Of a stretch of 64,000 bases of DNA, positions 37,407 to 47,833 are shown piece after piece. Position 1 is the first letter of the stretch; each line of letters begins with the position of its first letter. Made by a program: the position numbers and the translations under genes. This DNA is from Bradyrhizobium sp. GTDB taxonomy: Bacteria > Pseudomonadota > Alphaproteobacteria > Rhizobiales > Beijerinckiaceae. The notes beneath the pieces are model-generated. The model saw nothing but the letters and a program-made list of their open reading frames with translations, made no database searches and was not told where the DNA came from. Where the stretch lies: NCBI GenBank assembly GCA_004799435.1, contig SSMV01000025.1, positions 1 to 64,000 on the forward strand, written 5' to 3'.

Positions 37407-37432
37407 AAAGGGCGGCCTTTCGGCCGCCCTTT
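37407..37432 (-). terminator. Intrinsic terminator after glnA
   Basis: A perfect 11-base-pair stem (AAAGGGCGGCC and GGCCGCCCTTT) with a four-base loop, followed on the minus strand by TTGTTT. It also sits after the DUF1501 gene on the plus strand and may stop both. Confidence 0.85.
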
Positions 37433-37453
37433 CGTCTGCTGAGGCCCGAGGGC

Positions 37454-38863
37454 TCAGTAGGAATAATACATGTCGAACTCGACCGGATGCGGCGTCATCT
37501 CGAAGCGATGCACGTCGGCCATCTTCAGCTCGATGTAGCTGTCGATGAAGTCGTCGTTGAAGACGTCGCCGGACTTGAGGAAGGCGCGGTCCTTGTCGAG
37601 GTTGGAGAGCGCCTCGCGCAGGCTGCCGCACACCGTCGGGATCTTCTTGAGTTCCTTGGGCGGCAGATCGTAGAGGTCCTTGTCCATCGCCGGGCCCGGA
37701 TCGATCTTGTTCTTGATGCCGTCGAGGCCGGCCATCAACATCGCCGAGAAGGCGAGATAGGGATTGGCCGTCGGATCGGGGAAGCGCACTTCGACGCGCT
37801 TGGCCTTCGGGTTGGACGTCCACGGAATACGGCACGAGGCCGAGCGGTTGCGCGCCGAATAGGCGAGCAGCACCGGCGCCTCAAAGCCCGGCACCAGTCG
37901 CTTGTAGCTGTTGGTCGAGGGGTTGGTGAAGCCGTTGAGCGCCTTGGCGTGTTTGATGATGCCGCCGATGTACCACAGGCATTCCTGCGAGAGGTCGGCG
38001 TATTTATTGCCGGCCATCACCGGCTTGCCGGCCTTCCAGATCGACTGGTGGACGTGCATGCCCGAGCCGTTGTCGCCATAGATCGGCTTCGGCATGAAGG
38101 TCGCGGTCTTGCCGTAGCTCTGGGCGACCATGTGGATGCAGTATTTATAGATCTGCATATGGTCGGCCATGGTGGTCAGCGGGCCGAACTTGAGGCCGAG
38201 TTCGTGCTGAGCGGAAGCGACCTCGTGGTGGTGCTTCTCGACGACGGCGCCCATCTGGGCCATCGCAGCGAGCATTTCGCCGCGCATATCCTGGGCCGAA
38301 TCCTGAGGCGGGACCGGGAAATAGCCGCCCTTGGTGCGGATGCGGTGGCCGAGGTTGCCGCCCTCGTAAGTGGTGTCGGAGTTGGTCGGCAGTTCCGACG
38401 AGTCGATGGTGAAGCCGGTGTTGTACATATCGGCGGCGAAGCGGACGTCGTCGAAGACAAAGAATTCGGCTTCCGGCCCGAAGAAACAGGCGTCGCCGAT
38501 GCCGGTCGACTTCAGATAGGCCTCCGCCTTCTTGGCGATGCCGCGCGGATCGCGCCCATAGGGCTGGCCGGAGGCGGGGTCGAGAATGTCGCAGTTGATG
38601 ACCATCGTCGACGCCGCGAAGAACGGATCCATGCAGGCCGAGGTCACGTCGGGCATCAAGGTCATGTCGGATTCATTGATCGCCTTCCAGCCGGCGATCG
38701 ACGACCCGTCGAACATCAGGCCTTCGGCCAGGGCCTCTTCGTCGATCAGCGACTGATCGAAGGTGACGTGCTGCCACTTGCCCCGCGGATCGGTGAATCG
38801 CAGATCGACATATTTGACGTCATTGTCCTTGATCGTCTTCAGGACGTCCTTGGCCGTCTTCAT
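37454..38863 (-). CDS. glnA: Type I glutamine synthetase
   Basis: A 469-residue GSI-beta enzyme that makes glutamine from glutamate, ammonia and ATP. It has the beta-grasp [18 protein letters not shown], the ATP-binding [16 protein letters not shown] and the glutamate site NRSASCRIP. The tyrosine in DLYDLPP is the adenylylation site used by GlnE, so activity is probably controlled by covalent modification. It follows glnB by 96 bases, the standard order. Confidence 0.98.
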   Translation of the reverse strand: MKTAKDVLKTIKDNDVKYVDLRFTDPRGKWQHVTFDQSLIDEEALAEGLMFDGSSIAGWKAINESDMTLMPDVTSACMDPFFAASTMVINCDILDPASGQPYGRDPRGIAKKAEAYLKSTGIGDACFFGPEAEFFVFDDVRFAADMYNTGFTIDSSELPTNSDTTYEGGNLGHRIRTKGGYFPVPPQDSAQDMRGEMLAAMAQMGAVVEKHHHEVASAQHELGLKFGPLTTMADHMQIYKYCIHMVAQSYGKTATFMPKPIYGDNGSGMHVHQSIWKAGKPVMAGNKYADLSQECLWYIGGIIKHAKALNGFTNPSTNSYKRLVPGFEAPVLLAYSARNRSASCRIPWTSNPKAKRVEVRFPDPTANPYLAFSAMLMAGLDGIKNKIDPGPAMDKDLYDLPPKELKKIPTVCGSLREALSNLDKDRAFLKSGDVFNDDFIDSYIELKMADVHRFEMTPHPVEFDMYYSY

Positions 38864-38959
38864 GGTGTGCCTTTCCTAGTCTCGTTCGTTATGCCCCTGC
38901 CCGCCGCCCCTCGGCGCCGGGAAGCCTTGGACGCGCGTCATCCCGCGTCGAAAATGTCG

Positions 38960-39328
<369 letters not shown>

Positions 39329-39359
39329 TCAAGCCCGGTCGTGGCGTCCGTTTTCGACA

Positions 39360-39428
39360 TTCGTCCAGGTTCGTCCAGGACTGGATCGCTGATTGGACAA
39401 GGCTTTGGACAACGCATTGGACAGGACA
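39360..39428. promoter_or_regulatory. Clustered short tandem repeats upstream of glnB
   Basis: Two kinds of tandem repeat lie 60-130 bases before glnB. TTCGTCCAGG is repeated exactly at 39360-39369 and 39370-39379. TTGGACA recurs at 39393, 39405 and 39417, a strict 12-base spacing, with TTGGACAA in the first two copies. They do not fit the NtrC or sigma-54 consensus that I know. Confidence 0.7.
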
Positions 39429-39559
39429 TGGTCGTATTGGCGGCACGTCCATAGCATCGGTTTTGGGTCGACGCCACCGGCCGAGCCGCAGCGAGAATGG
39501 GCGCCCTATTGATTTTGCTTGAAGTCTGGGCGGAACGCCTAGAAATTAGGCGCCGTTGC

Positions 39560-39976
39560 TCAGACGGTCGGCCCCCATTCGCCGGAAGCGAAAATCCGCC
39601 ACGAGCTGAGCCCCGCTTTGGCGACCACCGTGCGCCCGCTTTTGGCGACCCGCACCAGATGGGCGAAGACCATAGGATGGCGCCAAGCGAGCGGCCGACC
39701 CGGCGCGCTGACGGCGCGATATTCGTCGGTGTCGTCGGCCTCCATCAGGATTGTGCCCACCCGGTCAGGCCGCAATTGCGGCGACAGCGTTCGGTCGGTC
39801 AGCCATTCGCATTCGAAGTCGCGGCACACCTGCGGGCGGCTCGCATAGATCGCGCAGCCACCGGAGGCGAGACAATTCGGGCAGGCCGGTCCGGCCGCCT
39901 TGTTTAGTTCGGGGATTTCCAACGCGGTGCAGCACATGGTGCAGGCGCCGCAATTCTTGCCAGGGGCAGGGGCCAA
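39560..39976 (-). CDS. YkgJ-family cysteine cluster protein
   Basis: A 138-residue protein with CGACTMCC, CPNC, CAIY and RPQVCRDFECEW: the conserved cysteines of the zinc/iron-chelating YkgJ (CxxCxxCC) family. The C-terminal half is not conserved to my knowledge. It may bind a metal or an iron-sulfur cluster; no substrate is known. It is 58 bases after the GT87 gene in the same direction. Confidence 0.85.
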   Translation of the reverse strand: MAPAPGKNCGACTMCCTALEIPELNKAAGPACPNCLASGGCAIYASRPQVCRDFECEWLTDRTLSPQLRPDRVGTILMEADDTDEYRAVSAPGRPLAWRHPMVFAHLVRVAKSGRTVVAKAGLSSWRIFASGEWGPTV

Positions 39977-40034
39977 ACCAGTCGCCTCGTTTCCTCGCGG
40001 CCGCCGATGCGCCGCGACGCGAAGCCTCTTCCCT

Positions 40035-41270
40035 CTATGATTCTGTCGTCGCGATCAATGGCCGGGCGGGGTTCTCCGGCGCGCGTTGGCGCACGACGAA
40101 CCACAATACGGCCAGAAGGACCGGTGGGGCGATTGGCAGCAGCAGCGCGCCAGCGAGGATGCGCGACAAGAGCGGCAGCAGATAGGCGAGGAGCAGCAGG
40201 CTTTTCTCGAAGGGCGCGAAACCCTGTCCGAGCCCGCGCCGCGCGAGGAAGATCAGCGGAAAGGCGAGCGAGGTGAGATCGTAATCGAGCAGGAAGGGAC
40301 TGGCGAGGAGCGTCGCGGCGATCAGGGCCGGGGCTTCGCGCGGGCCGCGGAATTCGCGCCGCTGCAGCCAGAACAGCGACGCAACGCCCGCCAGCGCCGC
40401 GGCGATTTGCGCGGCGTAAGCGAGCGCGAGCGGACCGTGCAAAAGCCTGATCGCGGCGAAAGCGCTTTGCATCTTTTCGTCGCCGACGAGATGGCGTTCG
40501 AGCGCGGCGCGAGCCAAGGGCGCCGCGTCGAAGAAAGCGCGCCAGACCGCTTCGCCCCAGATCCCCGAGCTTATCAGGCAGATCGCCGCCGCCGTCGCCG
40601 CCGTGACTGCGAGCGTCGTCCAGCGGCGCGCCGCGATCAGCGCGAAGGGGATCATCAGCGCCAGTTGCGGCTTGAAGACCAGCGCGCCGAACAATAATCC
40701 GGCGACGAACGGCCGCCGCGAGAGGAGGAGCGCGCCGCCGCCGAGCAAAGCGGCGCTGAGAAAGCCGTTCTGCCCATGGCCGGCGTTGGAAAGGAAAGCG
40801 GGGAAGGCAAAGAGGACCGCCGCCTCGAAATGCGGGCCGGCCCAGGCGCGTAGCGCCCGCCAATAGGCGAGGCCCGTCGCGAAAAGCCAGATGGCCAGCG
40901 ACCAGAAATAGGGGAGCGCCGCCAGCGGCGCGCAGACGATCAGATAGGGCGGCGGATAGAAGAAGGCGGCGTAGCCGACGTCTGGTCCGAACAGCGCCTT
41001 CTGCGCCGCCCAATGCGCCGCGAAATCATAGGCCTCGACCGCCCGGCCCTGCAGGGTCAACTGCGAAGCGGTCCAGAAGCTGACGAAGTCGGTGCCGAGC
41101 GGCTTGCCCGCCGCATCGACGCCGCCATGGACGACGGCGATCGCAATCCAGATCAGCGCAAGCGCAAGGCTGGCGGCGAGCAGCAGGCGCGGATAGACGC
41201 GGGCGCGCTCGGCGTTCAGCCAGTCGGCGTCGCGCAGCGCTCTCCATGCCGGATTGGCCGTCAGGCTCAT
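40035..41270 (-). CDS. GT87-family (DUF2029) membrane glycosyltransferase-like protein
   Basis: A 411-residue protein with about ten membrane segments. It matches DUF2029/GT87, which includes polyprenol-phosphate-mannose-dependent mannosyltransferases: GTDFVSFWTAS in the first outer loop (with the acidic residue), YFFYPPPYLIVCAP-like FFYPPPYLIV, and FKPQLALMIPFAL. It is expected to move a sugar from a lipid carrier onto a glycan outside the inner membrane. Confidence 0.8.
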   Translation of the reverse strand: MSLTANPAWRALRDADWLNAERARVYPRLLLAASLALALIWIAIAVVHGGVDAAGKPLGTDFVSFWTASQLTLQGRAVEAYDFAAHWAAQKALFGPDVGYAAFFYPPPYLIVCAPLAALPYFWSLAIWLFATGLAYWRALRAWAGPHFEAAVLFAFPAFLSNAGHGQNGFLSAALLGGGALLLSRRPFVAGLLFGALVFKPQLALMIPFALIAARRWTTLAVTAATAAAICLISSGIWGEAVWRAFFDAAPLARAALERHLVGDEKMQSAFAAIRLLHGPLALAYAAQIAAALAGVASLFWLQRREFRGPREAPALIAATLLASPFLLDYDLTSLAFPLIFLARRGLGQGFAPFEKSLLLLAYLLPLLSRILAGALLLPIAPPVLLAVLWFVVRQRAPENPARPLIATTES

Positions 41271-41427
41271 GCGTTCCCCATCGCAACTCGCGCGTGAAGG
41301 CTAGGAAGCGACCGGTTAATTTGCCGATAAGCGGGGCGCCGGTTACGTCTCCCGCACTTGACACCTCGCGCCGCGGCGTGTCTCTGCGCCGGCGATTCTT
41401 GCCGCCGACGATTCTTGGGAGACGCTC

Positions 41428-42378
41428 ATGACGACGGCCTTGGTGTTCCCCGGGCAGGGCTCGCAGGCGGTCGGCATGGGCAAAGCGCTGGCCGAGGCTT
41501 TTCCGGCGGCGCGCGAGGTCTTCGCCCGCGTCGACGCCGCGCTCGACCAATCCCTGTCGAAACTAATCTTCGACGGGCCGGAGGCGGAACTGACCCTGAC
41601 GGCCAACGCCCAGCCGGCGTTGATGGCGACGAGCCTCGCCGCTCTCATAGCGCTGGAGCGCGAAGCCGGCCTCGATGTCGCGCGCGACGCCGCCTATGTC
41701 GCCGGCCATTCGCTCGGCGAATATTCCGCGCTCTGCGCCGCCGGCGCGCTGACGCTGGAGGACACGGCGCGGTTGCTGCGCATTCGCGGCGCGGCGATGC
41801 AGAAGGCGGTTCCGGTCGGCGAAGGCGCGATGGCGGCGATCATCGGTCTCGATCTCGCCGCAGTCAGCGCCATCGCCGCCGAGGCGGCGAAAGACGGGGG
41901 CGTCTGTCAGGCCGCCAATGACAATGGCGGCGGCCAGGTGGTGATCTCCGGCGAAAAAGCCGCGGTTGAGCGCGCGATGGAACTCGCCAAAGCCAAGGGC
42001 GCCAAGCGCGCGCTGCTCTTGCTAGTCTCCGCGCCCTTCCATTGTGCGCTGATGCATCCAGCGGCGACAACGATGGCGGCGGCGCTGGCGCAAACCGCGA
42101 TTCTGGCGCCCAAAGTTCCGCTCGTCGCCAACGTTAGCGCCGCGCCGCTTATTGAGCCGGAGGCGATCCGCGCGAGCCTCGTCGCGCAAGTGACCGGCGC
42201 GGTGCGATGGCGCGAGAGCGTGCAATTCATGACCGCCCATGGCGTGACGCGTTTCATCGAACTCGGCGCCGGCAAGGTGCTCGCCGGCCTCGTCAAGCGG
42301 ATCGCCGAGGGCGCGGCGACGCTCAGCATCGGGACGCCGGCCGATGTCGAAGCCTATAAGGCAGCGCAGGGCGGTTGA
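41428..42378 (+). CDS. fabD: Malonyl-CoA:ACP transacylase FabD
   Basis: A 316-residue enzyme that loads malonyl groups on ACP. LVFPGQGSQAVGMG starts the chain, the nucleophile Ser is in GHSLGEYSAL, and the partner His in APFHCALM. The first gene of the fatty acid cluster fabD-fabG-acpP-fabF. A TTGACA at 41358 may be the -35 box of its promoter, though the -10 is poor. Confidence 0.97.
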   Translation: MTTALVFPGQGSQAVGMGKALAEAFPAAREVFARVDAALDQSLSKLIFDGPEAELTLTANAQPALMATSLAALIALEREAGLDVARDAAYVAGHSLGEYSALCAAGALTLEDTARLLRIRGAAMQKAVPVGEGAMAAIIGLDLAAVSAIAAEAAKDGGVCQAANDNGGGQVVISGEKAAVERAMELAKAKGAKRALLLLVSAPFHCALMHPAATTMAAALAQTAILAPKVPLVANVSAAPLIEPEAIRASLVAQVTGAVRWRESVQFMTAHGVTRFIELGAGKVLAGLVKRIAEGAATLSIGTPADVEAYKAAQGG

Positions 42379-42404
42379 AACGCGCCGAAGCGGGAGGAGA
42401 GAAC

Positions 42405-43142
42405 GTGTTCGATCTCACGGGCAAGACGGCGCTGGTCACTGGCGCTTCGGGCGGCCTCGGCGGCGCGATCGCCCGCGCGTTGCACCGCCAGGGCGCGAGT
42501 GTTGCGCTGTCGGGAACGCGGGCGGCGGCGCTTGAGACGCTCGCCGCCGAACTCGGCGCGCGCGTGCATGTCATCCCCGGCGATCTCGCCGACGCGAGCG
42601 CGACCGAGGCTCTCGTTCCCGCCGCAGAAGCGGCGATGGGCGGGCTCGATATTCTCGTCAACAACGCCGGTCTCACCCGCGACAATCTCTTCATGCGGAT
42701 GAAGGATGCCGAGTGGGACACAGTGATTGCGGTCAATCTCACGGCCGCCTTCCGCCTCTCGCGCGCCTGTCTCAAAGGCATGATGCGCCGCCGCTACGGG
42801 CGCATCATCGGCGTGACCTCGATCGTCGGCGTCACGGGCAACCCGGGGCAGGGCAATTACGCGGCCGCCAAGGCCGGTATGATCGGCATGTCGAAGGCGC
42901 TTGCCGCCGAAGTCGCCTCGCGCGGGATTACAGTCAACTGCATCGCGCCGGGCTTCATCGCCAGCCCGATGACCGACGCTCTGAACGACAAGCAGCGCGA
43001 AACGATTCTGGCCTCGGTGCCGCTCGGGCGGCTCGGCGCGGGCGAGGACATCGGCGCGGCGGCGGTTTATCTGGCCAGCGCAGAGGCGGCCTATGTCACG
43101 GGTCAAACGCTCCATGTCAACGGCGGGATGGCAATGATTTGA
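42405..43142 (+). CDS. fabG: 3-oxoacyl-ACP reductase FabG
   Basis: A 245-residue short-chain dehydrogenase. The start is the GTG at 42405, behind GGAGGAGAG; an in-frame ATG at 42375 adds residues unlike the family. ALVTGASGGLGG binds NADPH, NNAG follows, and the catalytic Ser, Tyr and Lys are in GVTSIVG and GNYAAAKAG. It reduces 3-oxoacyl-ACP in each elongation cycle and is 26 bases after fabD. Confidence 0.97.
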   Translation: MFDLTGKTALVTGASGGLGGAIARALHRQGASVALSGTRAAALETLAAELGARVHVIPGDLADASATEALVPAAEAAMGGLDILVNNAGLTRDNLFMRMKDAEWDTVIAVNLTAAFRLSRACLKGMMRRRYGRIIGVTSIVGVTGNPGQGNYAAAKAGMIGMSKALAAEVASRGITVNCIAPGFIASPMTDALNDKQRETILASVPLGRLGAGEDIGAAAVYLASAEAAYVTGQTLHVNGGMAMI

Positions 43143-43399
43143 GGCGTTTGGCGCCTGCGACGGTCACCATGAACATGGGCTCGCCGCCTCTCGCCTTGCG
43201 TAGTGAGATATGCTATCGAGCCGGTTCGTCGACGCCGCCCGCCAGACGCCGGGATCGTCCGAACGAGATTGGATTCGAAGCGCCGCCCGCATAAGCGCGT
43301 TCCTTGCCTTGGGGCGGCAAGCCAGATCGACGGACGGTCGGCGCGGGGGTTCAACAAGCGGGCGTCTCTGGCGCCTGGCCGAATGAGGGAAAAGAAAAA

Positions 43400-43642
43400 A
43401 TGAGCGACGTGGCGGAGCGGGTAAAGAAGATTGTCGTCGAACACCTCGGCGTTGACGCCGACAAGGTCGTCGACAACGCCAATTTCATCGACGATCTCGG
43501 CGCCGACTCGCTCGATACCGTCGAGCTCGTCATGGCGTTCGAAGAGGAATTCGGCGTCGAAATCCCCGACGACCAGGCCGAGACCATCGTCACGGTCGGC
43601 GACGCCGTGAAATTCTTGGAGAAGGCGTCGGCCGGGAAGTAA
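43400..43642 (+). CDS. acpP: Acyl carrier protein AcpP
   Basis: An 80-residue acyl carrier protein. The serine that receives 4'-phosphopantetheine is in [13 protein letters not shown]. Acidic helix II and the length are normal. The ATG at 43400 follows GGGAAAAGAAAAA; the longer frame reads through the leader. It is separated from fabG by 257 bases, so it has its own promoter, as in most bacteria. Confidence 0.97.
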   Translation: MSDVAERVKKIVVEHLGVDADKVVDNANFIDDLGADSLDTVELVMAFEEEFGVEIPDDQAETIVTVGDAVKFLEKASAGK

Positions 43643-43681
43643 CCGGCGTCGCCGTCGCCGCGTCGAGCGCGCCTATCAACC

Positions 43682-43706
43682 AAGGGCCGGAGCAAGTCCG
43701 GCCCTT
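43682..43706 (+). terminator. Hairpin between acpP and fabF
   Basis: A perfect 10-base-pair stem (AAGGGCCGGA and TCCGGCCCTT) with a five-base loop. No long T-run follows, so it probably acts as a partial stop or processing site that keeps acpP expression above fabF. Confidence 0.6.
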
Positions 43707-43745
43707 GCCGCGTTCGGGTGGCTGGGGGGAGCTTTGGGATCGGCA

Positions 43746-45014
43746 ATGAATCGCGTGGTCGTCACCGGCCTGGGCATGGTTTCGCCCCTGGCTTTCGGCG
43801 TCGAAGCCACCTGGCGCAAGCTGCTGGCCGGCGAGTCGGGCGCGGCGCGGGTCGAAGGCTTCGAGGTTTCCGACATCGCCTGTCAGATCGCCGCGCAGGT
43901 GCCGCGCGGCGCCGGCCCCGACGCGTTCAATCCCGACGACTGGATGGAGCCGAAGGAGCAGCGCAAGGTCGATGATTTCATCGTCTATGCGCTGGCCGCC
44001 GCCGGCCAGGCTTTGCAGGACGCCAACTGGGCGCCCAAGAGCTACGAAGACCAGATCGAGACCGGTGTGCTGATCGGCTCGGGGATCGGCGGTCTCGGCG
44101 GCATCTATGACGCGTCCGTCACGCTGCACGAAAAGGGACCGCGGCGCATTTCGCCCTTCTTCATTCCCGGCCGCCTGATCAATCTGGCGGGCGGTCACGT
44201 GTCGATCGCCCATGGGCTGAAAGGCCCCAATCATTCGGTCGTCACCGCTTGCTCGACCGGCGCTCACGCGATCGGCGACGCGGGACGGCTGATCGCGCTG
44301 GGCGACGCGAAGGTGATGGTGGCGGGCGGCGCCGAGTCGGCGGTCAACCGGCTTTCGCTTGCCGGTTTCGCGGCTTGCCGCGCGCTGTCGACCGGTTTCA
44401 ACGACCGGCCGAAGCAGGCCTCTCGCCCTTACGACCGCGATCGCGACGGTTTCGTGATGGGCGAAGGCGCGGGCTGCGTCGTGCTCGAGGATTACGAACA
44501 CGCCAAGGCGCGGGGCGCGCATATCTACGCCGAACTCATCGGCTATGGCCTGTCGGGCGACGCCTATCACATCACCTCGCCTTCGCCCGATGGCGACGGC
44601 GCCTTTCGCGCGATGAGCGCCGCGCTGAAACGCGCCGGGCTGACTCCGGCCGACATCGATTATGTCAACGCTCACGGCACTTCGACGCCGCTGGGCGACG
44701 AAATCGAACTCAAGGCGGTCGAGCGGCTGCTCGGCAACGCTGCGGCGACCACGACAATGTCCTCGACCAAATCCTCGACCGGCCATCTGCTGGGCGCCGC
44801 CGGCGCGATCGAGGCGATTTTTTCGATTCTTTCGATTCGCGACCAGATTGCGCCGCCGACGCTCAATCTCGATAACCCCTCGGTCGAAACCGCAATCGAT
44901 CTTGCCCCGCATGTCGCGCGCAAGCGCCATATCGACGTTGCGCTCTCGAATTCCTTCGGTTTTGGCGGCACCAACGCGTCGGTGATTTTCAAGCGCGTCG
45001 CTGCTGTACACTGA
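43746..45014 (+). CDS. fabF: 3-oxoacyl-ACP synthase II FabF
   Basis: A 422-residue condensing enzyme that elongates acyl-ACP. The active-site Cys is in TACSTGAHAIGD, and the two His residues are in NAHGTSTPLGD and SFGFGGTN-preceded KSSTGHLLGAAG. The ATG at 43746 is chosen over a TTG 12 bases upstream. It lies between acpP and mltG, the normal order. Confidence 0.97.
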   Translation: MNRVVVTGLGMVSPLAFGVEATWRKLLAGESGAARVEGFEVSDIACQIAAQVPRGAGPDAFNPDDWMEPKEQRKVDDFIVYALAAAGQALQDANWAPKSYEDQIETGVLIGSGIGGLGGIYDASVTLHEKGPRRISPFFIPGRLINLAGGHVSIAHGLKGPNHSVVTACSTGAHAIGDAGRLIALGDAKVMVAGGAESAVNRLSLAGFAACRALSTGFNDRPKQASRPYDRDRDGFVMGEGAGCVVLEDYEHAKARGAHIYAELIGYGLSGDAYHITSPSPDGDGAFRAMSAALKRAGLTPADIDYVNAHGTSTPLGDEIELKAVERLLGNAAATTTMSSTKSSTGHLLGAAGAIEAIFSILSIRDQIAPPTLNLDNPSVETAIDLAPHVARKRHIDVALSNSFGFGGTNASVIFKRVAAVH

Positions 45015-45096
45015 GTGCGACGCCACTTCTTTTCGCCGCAAAAGCGGCTAGAGTGGCCGCCGCGAGACGGGCGGATTGCGAAGCGGCAAGGTTCCG

Positions 45097-46761
45097 ATGA
45101 ATGACGCGTCGAATCAGGGCGACAAGGCCAAGCCGGGTTCGGCGCCGCAAAGGGTAAGCCTGTTCGGGCGGACTCGCGCGCCGACCCCGCCCGAGCGTCC
45201 TGAGAAACCCGCGCCCGAAAAACCGCCGCGCCGCCGCCGTTCGGGCGTCAGCGGCCTCAGCGGCGCGCTGTCTTTCGCGCTGATCTTCGGATTGCTGGGG
45301 CTCGGCGTCGTCGTCTGGAGCGTGATCGACGCGCGTAAGCCCGGTCCGCTCGCCGCCGACAAAGTGGTGCTTATCGATCGCGAAGACGACGGCGGTCCGA
45401 TCGGCGATCAGCTCGAACACGCCGGCGTGATCGACAGCGGCCTGTGGTTTTCGGTGATGACGCTGCTCGACGGCAGCCGCGGCGGGTTGAAGCGCGGCGA
45501 ATATGCGTTCAAGGCCGGCGTCAGCCTGCGTGATGTCGAAAGCGAACTGCTTTCGGGCCGGGTGGTGCTTCACACCCTCACCATTCCCGAGGGACTGACT
45601 AGCGATCAGGTCGTGCAGCGGCTCAACGACAATGAAGTTCTGATCGGCGACATCAAGGAAGCGCCGCGCGAGGGCTCGCTGCTACCTGAAACCTATAAAT
45701 TCGCGCGCGGCGAAACGAGGCAGGCGCTGCTCGCCAAGATGGCCAAGGATCAGGCCAAGACGGTCGACGATATCTGGGCGAAGCGCGCGGCCGATCTGCC
45801 GATCAAGTCGCCGGGCGAACTGGTGACGCTCGCTTCGATCATCGAGAAGGAGACCGGCAAGGTTGACGAACGTCCGCGGGTCGCCGGCGTCTTCGTCAAT
45901 CGTCTGCGCAAGCATATGAAGCTCGAATCCGATCCGACGATCGTCTACGGCCTCGTGTTCGGCAAGGGTACGCTCGGCCATTCGATATCCAAAGCAGAGT
46001 TGCAGGAATCGACCCCCTACAACACCTATTTCATCGCCGGCCTGCCGCCCGGCCCGATCTGCAATCCCGGCAAGGCGGCGCTTGAGGCGGCCGCCAACCC
46101 GGCCACCACCAAAGACATTTTCTTCGTCGCCGACGGCACTGGCGGCCACGCCTTTGCGGAGACGCTCGACCAGCATCTCAAGAACGTCGCGCATTGGCGC
46201 GACATCGAAAAAGACGCCAAGGACAAGCTTGCGCCCGACGCTGCGCCGACGCCGTCGGCGACGCCGACGCCCGCGCCGGCCAAGCACAGCGCGCTCGACG
46301 ACGGCGATCCGAACGCCTTCGGCGTGGTCGCGGTCGATACGCCGAGCGGCGACGACGAGGCGCTGGCGGCCAGGCTCGCCCAGCTCGGCCAGGACCGCCA
46401 GTCGGCCATCTCCGCCGCCAAGGAATCGGGCGGCAGTCGCAGCGTCGAAGATCTGGGCGCGGTGGTCGCCGGGGTGAATGACGCGCCGAAGGTCGCGGTC
46501 TTTCCCGACCAGACCGACGACGCCGATCCGCCGGCCTCCGCGCCAATGTCGGCGGCGGCGCTCGCCCAGCTTAAGGCGGGCATCGCGCGCTACGGCGATG
46601 CGGCAATCGCCGCGAACGCCGCCGCGCCCGCGCCGCCGGGGGCGCCCGTCGCGCCGCGCTCGCGCGGCTTCGACGCCTCAGAAGGCACGCCGCTCGATCC
46701 GCTGCTCAACCGGACTTACGATCTCAGCTTCGCCCATACCGTGCCGCCGCTCGAAAACTGA
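45097..46761 (+). CDS. mltG: Endolytic murein transglycosylase MltG
   Basis: A 554-residue protein: a Pro/Arg-rich cytoplasmic N-terminus, one membrane segment (about residues 56-74), then the YceG-like catalytic domain with LASIIEKET (catalytic Glu), LESDPTIVYGL and NTYFIAGLPPGPI. MltG cuts nascent peptidoglycan and sets glycan chain length. The C-terminal 190 residues are an Ala/Pro/Asp-rich extension not present in E. coli MltG, probably disordered in the periplasm. The start is the ATG at 45097. Confidence 0.93.
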   Translation: MNDASNQGDKAKPGSAPQRVSLFGRTRAPTPPERPEKPAPEKPPRRRRSGVSGLSGALSFALIFGLLGLGVVVWSVIDARKPGPLAADKVVLIDREDDGGPIGDQLEHAGVIDSGLWFSVMTLLDGSRGGLKRGEYAFKAGVSLRDVESELLSGRVVLHTLTIPEGLTSDQVVQRLNDNEVLIGDIKEAPREGSLLPETYKFARGETRQALLAKMAKDQAKTVDDIWAKRAADLPIKSPGELVTLASIIEKETGKVDERPRVAGVFVNRLRKHMKLESDPTIVYGLVFGKGTLGHSISKAELQESTPYNTYFIAGLPPGPICNPGKAALEAAANPATTKDIFFVADGTGGHAFAETLDQHLKNVAHWRDIEKDAKDKLAPDAAPTPSATPTPAPAKHSALDDGDPNAFGVVAVDTPSGDDEALAARLAQLGQDRQSAISAAKESGGSRSVEDLGAVVAGVNDAPKVAVFPDQTDDADPPASAPMSAAALAQLKAGIARYGDAAIAANAAAPAPPGAPVAPRSRGFDASEGTPLDPLLNRTYDLSFAHTVPPLEN

Positions 46762-46768
46762 GTGCGCG

Positions 46769-47665
46769 TCACGATGAGGCTCCGGCTGCCCCGGCGGCGA
46801 TCGACAGGGCGATCGCGCAGGCGTTCGAGACATTCAGGCTTTTGATCGCGCCTGGCAGTTCGAGCCGCGCCAGCGCGTCGCAATGTTCGCGCGTCAATCG
46901 CCTCAGACCGCGATCCTCCGCGCCAAGAACCAGCGCAAGCGGACGTTCGAGCCGCGTCGCTTGCAGCGTCAGCGGCGCTTCGGAATCGAGACCGACCCGC
47001 CAATAGCCGAGATCGCCGAGTTCGCCCATCGCGCGCGCCAGATTGGTCACGGTGCAGATCGGCACATGTTCGAGCCCGCCCGAGGCCGATTTGGCGAGCG
47101 CGCCTGCGAATTCTGGCGTGTGGCGCTCGGTCGTCACCAGGGCGTCGACCGCAAAAGCCGCTGATGTGCGCAGGATCGCGCCGACATTATGCGGATCGGT
47201 GATCTGGTCGAGAACGACCACCAAGCCGCGCGCAGGCAATTCGGAAATATCGATCGGCGCCAAGGGCCGCGCTTCCAGCAGCAGCCCCTGATGCACCGAA
47301 TCGCGCGGCGCCCGCTGCGCGATGTCTTCGGCCGCCACGATCCGCATCTCGACGCCGCGCGCCGCGATCGCGTCGGCAAGTCGCTCCGCCGCGGCTGCGG
47401 TGGCGTAGAGGCGGATGAGTTCGCGTCGCGGCGCCCGCAGCGCCGCTTCGACGCTGTGAAAGCCCCAGATGCGCACGAAATCCGCGCTGCTCTCGTGGCG
47501 CGCCGGCCGGCGCGCGCGATCGGGCTTTGCCGGCGTTCGCTCTTCGCCTTTGCGCTCAGGTCGCGCGCCGCGCGTCACGCTTTCAGGCGGCGGTCGCTGC
47601 GAACTCTTGAACGGTCGCGCGGCCTGGCCATGGGCGCCGCCGCGATGCGGGGTCTTGCGGGTCAC
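46769..47665 (-). CDS. rlmB: SpoU/TrmH-family RNA 2'-O-methyltransferase (RlmB type)
   Basis: A 298-residue protein: a basic, disordered N-terminal 70 residues, the RNA-binding substrate domain (VRIWGFHSVEAAL) and the SPOUT knot domain with LDQITDPHNVGAILRTSAAF, LVLGAEDRGLRRL and KSLNVSNACAIAL. RlmB methylates G2251 of 23S rRNA. The GTG at 47665 is chosen for its ribosome site (GGAG, six bases); the open frame runs back to 47908 through the next gene's leader. It is convergent with mltG. Confidence 0.9.
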   Translation of the reverse strand: MTRKTPHRGGAHGQAARPFKSSQRPPPESVTRGARPERKGEERTPAKPDRARRPARHESSADFVRIWGFHSVEAALRAPRRELIRLYATAAAAERLADAIAARGVEMRIVAAEDIAQRAPRDSVHQGLLLEARPLAPIDISELPARGLVVVLDQITDPHNVGAILRTSAAFAVDALVTTERHTPEFAGALAKSASGGLEHVPICTVTNLARAMGELGDLGYWRVGLDSEAPLTLQATRLERPLALVLGAEDRGLRRLTREHCDALARLELPGAIKSLNVSNACAIALSIAAGAAGASS

Positions 47666-47833
47666 GAACGTCTCCTGCGGGCCAAGGCGGCGAAGCGGCA
47701 ATACGCCAACGGCGTCGCGGACGCAAAAGAGGCGACGCTCCGTCTCGTCCGCGCCTTGCAATCGCGCTGCGGAACAAATTTGCCCCGTTGCACGTTTTAT
47801 TCGCATCGATGGCTTTGGCGAAAGGGGCTCACC

